The notes beneath the pieces were generated by a model. It saw nothing but the letters and a program-made list of their open reading frames with translations. It was not told the DNA's origin and searched no databases. Below, piece after piece: positions 53,235 through 59,699 of a stretch of DNA of 64,000 nucleotides (the stretch's first letter is position 1; each line of letters starts with the position of its first letter). Origin of the DNA: DAORHV01 sp964513925. GTDB taxonomy: Bacteria; Patescibacteriota; Gracilibacteria; Peribacterales; Peribacteraceae. The DNA lies in NCBI GenBank assembly GCA_964513925.1, contig CAZENR010000007.1, forward strand, positions 1 to 64,000, read 5' to 3'. The position numbers were made by a program, and so were the translations under genes.

Positions 53235-53310
53235 GCCGCCTTAGCTCAGCTGGTAGAGCAACGCACTTGTAATGCGTGGGTCATCGGTTCAAATCCGATA
53301 GGCGGCTCCA
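53235..53310 (+). tRNA. tRNA-Thr (anticodon TGT), CCA encoded
   Basis: Acceptor GCCGCCT/AGGCGGC, D arm GCTCAGCTGGTAGAGC, anticodon stem ACGCA/TGCGT with loop CTTGTAA (anticodon TGT), T arm ATCGG-TTCAAAT-CCGAT, discriminator T and encoded CCA; 76 nt. It directly precedes the foreign-looking island, a typical position for an integration site. Confidence 0.97.
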
Positions 53311-53331
53311 TATTTCTGTACACAAAAGACT

Positions 53332-53357
53332 GGGCCGGTAGATTGCTCCACCGGCCC
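53332..53357 (-). terminator. Terminator-like hairpin downstream of the 54122 gene
   Basis: GGGCCGGT (53332-53339) pairs with ACCGGCCC (53350-53357). On the minus strand it is followed by CAGTCTTTTGTG, a weak T tract. A second small palindrome (TCAGTGAT-CC-ATCACTGA, 53362-53379) lies next to it. It marks the left end of the island. Confidence 0.65.
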
Positions 53358-53423
53358 CGGTTCAGTGATCCATCACTGACCTGCGTCTTTGGCTGCGGTT
53401 GTCACGTTATCGACTTGGACTGG

Positions 53424-54122
53424 TCACTTGGAGGTCTTCCAGGTGGTCAGCCCGAGCACGATCCCCACCTTCGCAGTGGTGGTCGGCTGTGGCACAGCGG
53501 ATATGAAGAATCCGCGGGTGCCCTCCGCGGTGTTCAGGTCGTCCTTGTAGCGCGGGCTGACGTAGAAGAGCGGTCCGCCGGCCGCCTTCTCGCCGTAGTT
53601 GCCCATGCTACTCCACATGTTGCGGACCTTGCCGTCCGCCGGCTCGTCGCCACCGTCGTCCTTGCCGGTGTAGACGTTGGCCCCGTAGTCGGTGTCCTTG
53701 TCCGTGGTCAGGGCCATCTGCTCGATCATGGGCGCAAGCTTCTTGAACATGATCGACGCGTTGTCTCGGTCGGGTCGGTCGTAGCGCAGGACGAGCGCCG
53801 CGACCTTCTTGCCGCCGTTGTCGAACTCTTCCAACGACCACTGGATGCTGCCGCCCTTGCCGACCTGTGCCATGGCGGGGTACTTCTTCTCGCCGATGAA
53901 CAGGTCGATGTCGATGCGGCCGGAGTCATCCGCCTTGATGGTGACCTTGTCGCCCGCCTTGGCTAGCTTCTTCATCACGTCGGTGGCGGGGGTCATCTTG
54001 GCGGGGGTGTCCTTGTCCTGTGCGGACGCGGACGGGGTTTGCGTGGTGGCCAAGATCGCGAGGATCAGGCCGAGGAACATGCCGGTGGAGACCGCCGGCG
54101 CGGTTCGCATGTATTGGTGCAT
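53424..54122 (-). CDS. Secreted hypothetical protein of the foreign-looking island
   Basis: The 232-aa product is not recognised. It has an N-terminal signal peptide (hydrophobic MFLGLILAILATTQT, cleavage near ASAQ at about 35). A beta-rich, Asp/Lys-rich body follows (VTIKADDSGRIDIDLFIGEKKYPAMAQVG, residues 60-90), and the C-terminus (VGIVLGLTTWKTSK) resembles a strand. A strong Shine-Dalgarno (GGAGGTG) lies 3-9 nt before ATG 54122, unlike almost all other genes here. Third codon positions are nearly always G or C. It is divergent from the 54426 gene. It may be horizontally acquired or, less happily, an assembly join. Confidence 0.75.
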   Translation of the reverse strand: MHQYMRTAPAVSTGMFLGLILAILATTQTPSASAQDKDTPAKMTPATDVMKKLAKAGDKVTIKADDSGRIDIDLFIGEKKYPAMAQVGKGGSIQWSLEEFDNGGKKVAALVLRYDRPDRDNASIMFKKLAPMIEQMALTTDKDTDYGANVYTGKDDGGDEPADGKVRNMWSSMGNYGEKAAGGPLFYVSPRYKDDLNTAEGTRGFFISAVPQPTTTAKVGIVLGLTTWKTSK

Positions 54123-54425
54123 GCGTCACCTCCATTTCTTCTGTAACTAGGGTTTGTGAATTGCCAAGCGCGTGCATCGTGCAGCGCCAGGCGCGGTCTC
54201 TGTGCAGCCAAAGAACGTACTATAATTATATCACAGAAAATATAAGAAGTAATTGTCAATTATTTGAAATTTTCAAGAATAAAGCCATTATTTATTGGTA
54301 TATTCAATGTAGACAAAAAATATTAAACATTTTAAAATAAACTTGCTGCGCGTCGCAGCATGCCTGCACGAAGCGGGCAGTTCGCCGCTCATTCACACAC
54401 CGTTTTCACACGTAGAAAGGTTCCC
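54123..54425. other. AT-rich divergent intergenic region of the island
   Basis: About 300 bp with no gene. The central 54220-54345 part is extremely AT-rich, much more so than any other stretch in the window, and contains TATAAT-like boxes on both strands (for example around 54218-54230) but no pair with a clean 17-nt spacing. It presumably holds the promoters of the two divergent island genes. Shine-Dalgarno sequences lie at both borders. Confidence 0.6.
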
Positions 54426-55364
54426 ATGAACGCGATTCTGTTCCTGGCGCTGGCAATGATGCCCAGCGCCCCCGCCGACGACGTGCGGGTTACGTACGTC
54501 GATCAAGGCTTCGCCTACCCCGCCACCACCGTCATTTCCTCGGCGGCGGACGGCAAGCAACTGACCACCAACGAGTGCCTCGGCTTCAAGAAGGACGCCG
54601 CGGCCCCGAGCTTCACGGTGAAGCCCGGGACGTTCCGCTTCCTCACCCGTCACTCTCGATTCGGCTTTCCACAGCCGGTCGAGTACGCCCTCAAGGACGA
54701 CAAGGGCGTGCTGTTGTGGGAGTCGGGAGCGACCGTCGATGACAAGCAGGTGGCCCTGAAGGCCGGGCAGACGCTGGAGATTCGTATCCAGCGTCCCTTC
54801 GTGAGCTACAACTCTCACAAGGTGCGACTGAAGGACATCGACACGCCGGTCATGATCGTGGGGGCCAGGCCCTACTGGTTCTACTTCGCCCAGAAGGGAG
54901 AGTTTCCGTTGGATGCGCCCGAGGCGTACCCCAACGGTATTTTCTTCCTCGCGGACCCGAAGTGGGGCGTCAGCGGCGTGGCCAAGGAGCTGGCTTCCAA
55001 GGTGCACGCCGACCTCCAACAGGCCGACAATCAGACGTCCGACCACCGCGGCGGCTGCCACTGGTCTTTGCTCCACGGGGTCACTCCCGAGGGCAAAGTG
55101 CCGGAGGCGCTGCGCAAGGTGACCAAGGATGCGTGGGCCACGGCCATCGAAGAGGCCTTCGGGTCCATGCTGGAGCGCAACTGCTATCGGCCCTTCGACC
55201 AGCAGACCGTCCGGCAACTGAAGGCCATCGAGTTCCTGCCCAAGGACACGCCGGACCAGCAGATGATCGTCACCCTCGGGCAGGGGGTGGAGTACGGCCG
55301 CCTCTACCGCCAGCGCTGGCTCGATCAGCGCGAGGCGGAGAAGAAGGCCGTCGAGAAGAAGTAA
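54426..55364 (+). CDS. Secreted hypothetical protein of the foreign-looking island
   Basis: The 312-aa product is not recognised. It has a short signal peptide (MNAILFLALAMMPSAPA) and then a beta-rich domain (about 20-130: VTYVDQGFAYPATTVIS, TVKPGTFRFLTRHS). A C-terminal helical half ends in a Lys/Glu-rich tail, with two cysteines in HRGGCHW and ERNCYRPF. ATG 54426 is preceded by AGAAAGG at a proper Shine-Dalgarno distance; the open frame upstream is rejected. Codon usage is G/C-ending, like its divergent partner at 54122. No homologous family is recalled. Confidence 0.75.
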   Translation: MNAILFLALAMMPSAPADDVRVTYVDQGFAYPATTVISSAADGKQLTTNECLGFKKDAAAPSFTVKPGTFRFLTRHSRFGFPQPVEYALKDDKGVLLWESGATVDDKQVALKAGQTLEIRIQRPFVSYNSHKVRLKDIDTPVMIVGARPYWFYFAQKGEFPLDAPEAYPNGIFFLADPKWGVSGVAKELASKVHADLQQADNQTSDHRGGCHWSLLHGVTPEGKVPEALRKVTKDAWATAIEEAFGSMLERNCYRPFDQQTVRQLKAIEFLPKDTPDQQMIVTLGQGVEYGRLYRQRWLDQREAEKKAVEKK

Positions 55365-55402
55365 GCAACGTAGACGCGATTTGTGTGTGACGAGCGGTGA
55401 TT

Positions 55403-55427
55403 GGGAGGTGGCACGATGCCGCCTCCC
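55403..55427 (+). terminator. Terminator at the right end of the island
   Basis: GGGAGG-T-GGCA-CGA-TGCC-G-CCTCCC stem (55403-55427), followed 11 nt later by a run of seven T. It ends the 54426 transcript. Confidence 0.8.
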
Positions 55428-55473
55428 TTTCGCTGTGTCTTTTTTTCTCAAAACCAGCGATACTTCCTTCGAG

Positions 55474-56208
55474 ATGAAAATCCTCCTGTACAACCTGGCA
55501 TACTGCACCGGCGTGGACGGATCCACCCACAAGTATATTTCCCACGGGTTACGGCACTTTGTGGGCTCGTTGCGTAGACGTAAGACGCACATCAACGACC
55601 TGCACACCATCATCGAGCGTGAGCAGCCCGATGTGTGCTGTTTTGTGGAAGTGGACTCCGACTCGCCGCTCATCGATCGCCTGCTGCATAAGTACAAGTA
55701 CACCGATATTTCCAATAAGTACCGCGCGGGTAGCCTTTTCAGCAAAGCGCCTTTCTACAAGAAGAAATCGCTGTGCATTCTTTCCAAATTCCCGTTCGGC
55801 GTGCAGCGGCACTACTTCACCCATGGGTTTAAGCGCCTGCTTACCGAGGCAAAGTTCCACAACGGCTTTTCATTGTTCTTAAGCCATAACTCGCTGCGTC
55901 CTTGGGTGCGTAAGCGCCAGTTCCACCTCATTTCGCTGCTGGCGGGAGACGGCCGCAAGAAGGTCATTACCTGCGGCGACTACAATATTCTCGCCGGCAC
56001 TCACGAACTGGAGCCACTGCGCAAGCGTGGCATGAAGCTGGCAAACAACCCCACTGACTTCACGTTCCCGGCGCACAGACCGCGCAAGACGCTGGATGTC
56101 TTTTTGTGCTCCGACGATATTCGCGTCAAACGCATTCGAGCCCTCAAGGATGTTCGCCTGTCGGATCATTTGCCCGTGGTGCTGGAAGTCGAAAGCGGAC
56201 ACGAGTAG
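55474..56208 (+). CDS. Endonuclease/exonuclease/phosphatase (EEP) family protein
   Basis: The 244-aa protein has an EEP-fold: MKILLYNLAY at the N-terminus, QPDVCCFVEVDSDS (metal Glu), LSHNSLRPW, ITCGDYNIL (GDxN) and the terminal VRLSDHLPVVLEV (SDH). The natural target may be a phosphodiester or phospholipid/inositol phosphate; nothing in the sequence decides. ATG 55474 is preceded by GATACT (55459-55464) at 9 nt. It lies 17 nt upstream of the first phosphatidyltransferase gene. Confidence 0.88.
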   Translation: MKILLYNLAYCTGVDGSTHKYISHGLRHFVGSLRRRKTHINDLHTIIEREQPDVCCFVEVDSDSPLIDRLLHKYKYTDISNKYRAGSLFSKAPFYKKKSLCILSKFPFGVQRHYFTHGFKRLLTEAKFHNGFSLFLSHNSLRPWVRKRQFHLISLLAGDGRKKVITCGDYNILAGTHELEPLRKRGMKLANNPTDFTFPAHRPRKTLDVFLCSDDIRVKRIRALKDVRLSDHLPVVLEVESGHE

Positions 56209-56225
56209 GGGGTATACTTTAGCCT

Positions 56226-56813
56226 ATGAATCTTGCCACATACGTTACCGTTCTGCGCTTAGCACTTATTCCCGTGGGAGTAATGCTGCTGTTTACCACT
56301 GGTGTTCCAGGGAATTACCTGCTTGCGCTGGGAGTGTTTGTTTTCGCGTTGCTTACCGACTGCCTGGATGGCTACCTGGCTCGCAGGTACAAGATGGTGA
56401 CGGCGTTCGGCGGGTACTTAGACGGTGTTGCCGACAAGCTGCTGACGCTCTTGTACTTCGTCTACCTGCAGAACGCAGGTTTGTATCCGCTGTGGCTGCT
56501 CGAAATCGCCATCGCCCGCATGTTCATTGTGACAAGTCTGCGCAGCTACTTAATTAGCCAAGTTGCCAGTGTGGGCGAGCTGAAGACGGGGAAGTGGCAG
56601 GGAATACTCATCGGACTTTCGTTGATACTGGGCATCCTTGCGTTGGCCGCCAAGGCCGGCCAGGCAATGCCGCAACATGCCGAAACACTTGCTGCGTGGG
56701 CCGCATACACCATGTACGCAGGAGTCCTGGTGAGCCTGCTCTTCTCGCCGCGAGCCGCAGTTGCGTACGCGCGACAAGCCATGGCGGGCCTGAAGAAGCC
56801 CAAGAACGCGTAA
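56226..56813 (+). CDS. CDP-alcohol phosphatidyltransferase (PgsA-like), copy 1
   Basis: The 195-aa membrane enzyme carries the complete family motif DGYLARRYKMVTAFGGYLDGVAD, the DGx2ARx8Gx3Dx3D signature. It has about five to six hydrophobic helices. The probable reaction is phosphatidyl transfer from a CDP-lipid to glycerol-3-phosphate or another polyol. TATACT (56213-56218) ends 7 nt before ATG 56226. It heads the lipid cluster that continues with a paralogue, a dehydrogenase, a CarS-like enzyme and PgpA. Confidence 0.93.
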   Translation: MNLATYVTVLRLALIPVGVMLLFTTGVPGNYLLALGVFVFALLTDCLDGYLARRYKMVTAFGGYLDGVADKLLTLLYFVYLQNAGLYPLWLLEIAIARMFIVTSLRSYLISQVASVGELKTGKWQGILIGLSLILGILALAAKAGQAMPQHAETLAAWAAYTMYAGVLVSLLFSPRAAVAYARQAMAGLKKPKNA

Positions 56814-56855
56814 GCCGTGTTTGCAATGCCCAGAACGTTTGGATAAGGTTTGCCC

Positions 56856-57449
56856 GTGCGCATACACCCGCTCCTGTCGCCGAACGCATTCACCGTGCTG
56901 CGGCTGCTGCTGACGCCGGTGGCGTTGTGGTTGCTGCTAGATCCGGCAGTACCCCATCATTTCCGCTGGGCAACGGTTGTGTTTGTGGTTGCCATGACAA
57001 CCGATGTCATCGACGGATGCATTGCCAGGCGTTACAACCTCATCACCAGACTTGGAAATTATCTGGATCCGCTTGCGGATAAATTACTCATCAATCTCAT
57101 GCTGTTTGCATTCGTTGCGCTCGGCCTGGTCCCGTATTGGCTGGCAGCCGTACTCTTTGCGCGCGATATGCTTTCCAGCGACTTCAAAAGCTTTGCGGCG
57201 ATGCAGAAGGTGCATGTGTCTTTTGCCCCAGTTGCCGGCAAAGTGAAGGCATTGCTGCAAACCGTGGGTATTACCTGCTTTCTCGTCGCTCTCTCCGGCC
57301 ACGAATCTGCGGCACTGCCTCCCGTTGCAATAGAGGCACTGCTGAATGCGGGTCTGGGCTGCCTGATTGTTGCGCTCTGCGTAGGCTTGTACGGTCTGGC
57401 TCGACTGTTGTCCAAAAGCGCTCGCCTCGTATTCCATGTCGCCCAATGA
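56856..57449 (+). CDS. CDP-alcohol phosphatidyltransferase, copy 2
   Basis: The 197-aa membrane enzyme also has an intact motif (DGCIARRYNLITRLGNYLDPLAD) and a second copy's worth of helices. A different head-group acceptor from copy 1 is likely, because identity between the two is limited to the motif. The start is GTG 56856, 6 nt after a TAAGGT box; a TTG two codons upstream is also in frame. Its stop overlaps the ATG of the dehydrogenase gene (ATGA), a sign of coupling. Confidence 0.92.
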   Translation: MRIHPLLSPNAFTVLRLLLTPVALWLLLDPAVPHHFRWATVVFVVAMTTDVIDGCIARRYNLITRLGNYLDPLADKLLINLMLFAFVALGLVPYWLAAVLFARDMLSSDFKSFAAMQKVHVSFAPVAGKVKALLQTVGITCFLVALSGHESAALPPVAIEALLNAGLGCLIVALCVGLYGLARLLSKSARLVFHVAQ

Positions 57450-58597
57450 ATACGTTTCAGTACTTTCTGCCCACGCGGATCATCTTCGGCCGCGGCACAG
57501 TTGCATCGCTTCCCGAATACGTGCGCAGCGAATTTCCTTCGGCGCGCAAAATCTTGCTGGTGACGGGGCGAACATTCCTGCGCTCCCACGCCATTACGGA
57601 CAAAATCGCCACGCTGCTCAGCGCGTATGACGTTCTTATGTTCGATCAGGTGGAATCCGGCCCCACCCGCCAAACACTGGATGCCGCTCTTGCCGAAGAG
57701 AAGCGATTCCGCCCGGATGTAGTGCTTGGCATTGGCGGCGGCAGCGCCATGGATTTAGCCAAGGCAGTAGCCATTCTGGCTCGTAACTCTGGTACGCTCG
57801 ATGAATATCAGCAGGGCAAGAAAATGGCGCACGATGCCATTCCGTACGTGGCTGTGCCTACAACAACAGGAACTGCATCCGAGATGACCGTGTGGTCGGT
57901 CATCATTAATAACGCTGGAATGTACGCCGGCAAGCGCAAGAGCTTCTCAGACGAGCGTATGTATCCCAAACTGGCGGTGATTGATCCGGATTTAACGGCA
58001 ACGCTGTCGCCGGAGGCAACCATGGGTACTGCGCTGGATATTCTGTCGGCATCCATAGAATCCCTGTGGTCCAAGAAGCGCAATCCCGTCTCTACGTGCT
58101 TTGCGGTGCAGGCCATTACATTGGCGCTCAAGCATATCCCTCGCGTGTACGCCGATCCGCACAACCTACAGGAGCGCGAGCAACTATGTCTTGCCTCTCT
58201 TTTCTGCGGCTTTGCCGTCTCCAATTCCCGAACCGGTGCGCCGCATAAGGTGTCGTATCCTCTAAGTTCGCATTACAAAGTGCCTCACGGCGCGGCTTGT
58301 ATGCTCTCCTTGCCTTATTTTCTGGAATTCTTCGGCGAGCGAGAACCGGCATTATTGCAAGATGTTCTGGTTGCCACACAGTGCCATTCGCCCAAGCAGG
58401 CGGCGGATCTGCTGCGGACGTTGGTGCACTCCGTCGGTTTCCCCAACTGCCTGAAAGATGCCGGTGTGGCGCCGGAAGATATAGAGTTCATTGCACGCAA
58501 CAGCTACGTGCCGCCGCAGCAGCAAGAGGATCCGGTGCCCATGAGTTACAAAGAGTTCGTGGCGATTCTGGAGCGAGCGTATTCCGCAGATCGCTGA
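57446..58597 (+). CDS. Iron-containing alcohol dehydrogenase family protein with altered metal ligands
   Basis: The 383-aa protein has the Fe-ADH fold with the NAD(P)-binding block LGIGGGSAMDLAKAVA, VAVPTTTGTASE and the C-terminal YKVPHGAACM. In the usual ligand set D-x3-H, H and H, the second position reads DILSASIES (His replaced by Ala). The HPLG position reads SYPLS (His replaced by Tyr), so only the aspartate and the PHG histidine remain. Iron binding is therefore doubtful. It overlaps the preceding phosphatidyltransferase by 4 bp and precedes a CarS-like gene, so a polyol-phosphate or lipid-related substrate is inferred. Confidence 0.87.
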   Translation: MNTFQYFLPTRIIFGRGTVASLPEYVRSEFPSARKILLVTGRTFLRSHAITDKIATLLSAYDVLMFDQVESGPTRQTLDAALAEEKRFRPDVVLGIGGGSAMDLAKAVAILARNSGTLDEYQQGKKMAHDAIPYVAVPTTTGTASEMTVWSVIINNAGMYAGKRKSFSDERMYPKLAVIDPDLTATLSPEATMGTALDILSASIESLWSKKRNPVSTCFAVQAITLALKHIPRVYADPHNLQEREQLCLASLFCGFAVSNSRTGAPHKVSYPLSSHYKVPHGAACMLSLPYFLEFFGEREPALLQDVLVATQCHSPKQAADLLRTLVHSVGFPNCLKDAGVAPEDIEFIARNSYVPPQQQEDPVPMSYKEFVAILERAYSADR

Positions 58598-58639
58598 TCC
58601 GTTTGTGAAGCGACTCGGGGGGGTGCATACTCGTAGTGC

Positions 58640-59164
58640 ATGAGTATCCCGGAGGTGCTGTACCTCTTCTTGCCGGCATTCGTGGCCAATGGCGCTCCCG
58701 TGGTAGCGCGCAAAATTCCTGGCATAACGTCTTGGACAACGCCGATTTGCGTTCGCGCCTTCGGCGCCAATAAAACGTATCGCGGTTTCGCCGTTGGCGT
58801 AGCGTCCGCAATTGTGACAGCTCTGGTGCAATTCTCCTTGCGCAACCAATGGATCTTTAAGGAGCTTACCGAGCTGCATAACTCCTTGGGGCAAAGTGCG
58901 CTGGTCGGGTTTTTATTGGGTTTTGGCGCACTTTTCGGAGACTTGGTGAAAAGCTTCGTAAAGCGACGCATCGGCATTGCGCCGGGGCAAGCATGGCCAG
59001 TGCTCGATGGCATCGATTACATTCTTGGAGCCGCACTCTTCATCCTGCCGCTGTACAAGGCTTCGCTGATGGATATTGTGGTGCTCATCGTCGCCGCGCC
59101 GCTGCTGAGCTTGCTTGCAAACAGCGTCTCGTTCGTCCTTGGCTGGAAGGATGTTTGGTATTAA
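58640..59164 (+). CDS. CarS-like CDP-lipid synthase (CDP-archaeol synthase family)
   Basis: The 174-aa polytopic membrane protein has the CarS/DUF46 pattern: LPAFVANGAPVVARKI, NKTYRGFAVG, GALFGDLVKSFVKRRIGI and WPVLDGIDYILGA. The archaeal enzyme transfers CMP from CTP to an unsaturated archaetidic acid; in a bacterium it may make CDP-diacylglycerol instead of CdsA. It feeds the two neighbouring phosphatidyltransferases. CATACT (58626-58631) ends 8 nt before ATG 58640. Confidence 0.88.
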   Translation: MSIPEVLYLFLPAFVANGAPVVARKIPGITSWTTPICVRAFGANKTYRGFAVGVASAIVTALVQFSLRNQWIFKELTELHNSLGQSALVGFLLGFGALFGDLVKSFVKRRIGIAPGQAWPVLDGIDYILGAALFILPLYKASLMDIVVLIVAAPLLSLLANSVSFVLGWKDVWY

Positions 59165-59168
59165 TCCC

Positions 59169-59699
59169 ATGCGGCAATCGCCATTCCAATGCGCAGGCAG
59201 GCTGCTCTTAAGCCTTGGTGGCATCGGCTTTCTGCCGCGGCTTTCACCCACCATAGCCACCGCGGTGTCGGCACTGTTGCTGTGGCTGGTTTCCATCGCA
59301 CTTCCCGCAGATCCACAACAACGACTTGCCCTGCTTCTTGCCCTTTTTATTGGCTTTGCCGCCGCAGCATTCATTGCTCTTGCGCGATGTGTTCCGGCAC
59401 AGCATTACGACCAGCGCTATGTGGTCATTGACGAATTTCTAGGCCTGTTTGCTGCATTGTTTCCATCATTACTAGCAGGCGTGCCAGCTCCCGCATTGCT
59501 GCTTGTCGCTTTTGTTGTCTTTCGGGTCATCGACCACACCAAGCCCCTATTCATTCGCAGCATAGACAAGTGTAATTCGCCTGCGAGCGTACTTCTCGAT
59601 GATGTCATCGCCGGCATCTACACCGCTTTTGTCCTGGCGGTCATGCTGGAATTTTTCCCTCTTGCGGCCCTGCATGCTGCTCCATTGGCGGCAATGTAA
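59169..59699 (+). CDS. pgpA: Phosphatidylglycerophosphatase A (PgpA-like)
   Basis: The 176-aa membrane phosphatase has the PgpA motifs VIDEFLGLFAALFP and VFRVIDHTKPLFIRSIDK, plus DDVIAGIYTAF near the C-terminus. The N-terminal GGIGFLPRLSPT corresponds to the GxGxLPxAPGT motif. It dephosphorylates phosphatidylglycerophosphate made by PgsA. It starts 5 nt after the CarS-like stop (an alternative ATG at 59151 would overlap it). Its 3' end overlaps the sensor kinase gene on the opposite strand by 59 bp. Confidence 0.88.
   Translation: MRQSPFQCAGRLLLSLGGIGFLPRLSPTIATAVSALLLWLVSIALPADPQQRLALLLALFIGFAAAAFIALARCVPAQHYDQRYVVIDEFLGLFAALFPSLLAGVPAPALLLVAFVVFRVIDHTKPLFIRSIDKCNSPASVLLDDVIAGIYTAFVLAVMLEFFPLAALHAAPLAAM

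Noticed and set aside
53362..53379. Palindrome TCAGTGAT-CC-ATCACTGA as an operator
   Set aside because: It lies downstream of both nearest genes; it is more likely part of the 3' end structure of the 54122 transcript.
54393..55745. 450-codon minus-strand frame over the 54426 gene
   Set aside because: GC-rich genes often leave long antisense frames open. The plus-strand frame has a signal peptide and Shine-Dalgarno, and this one has neither.
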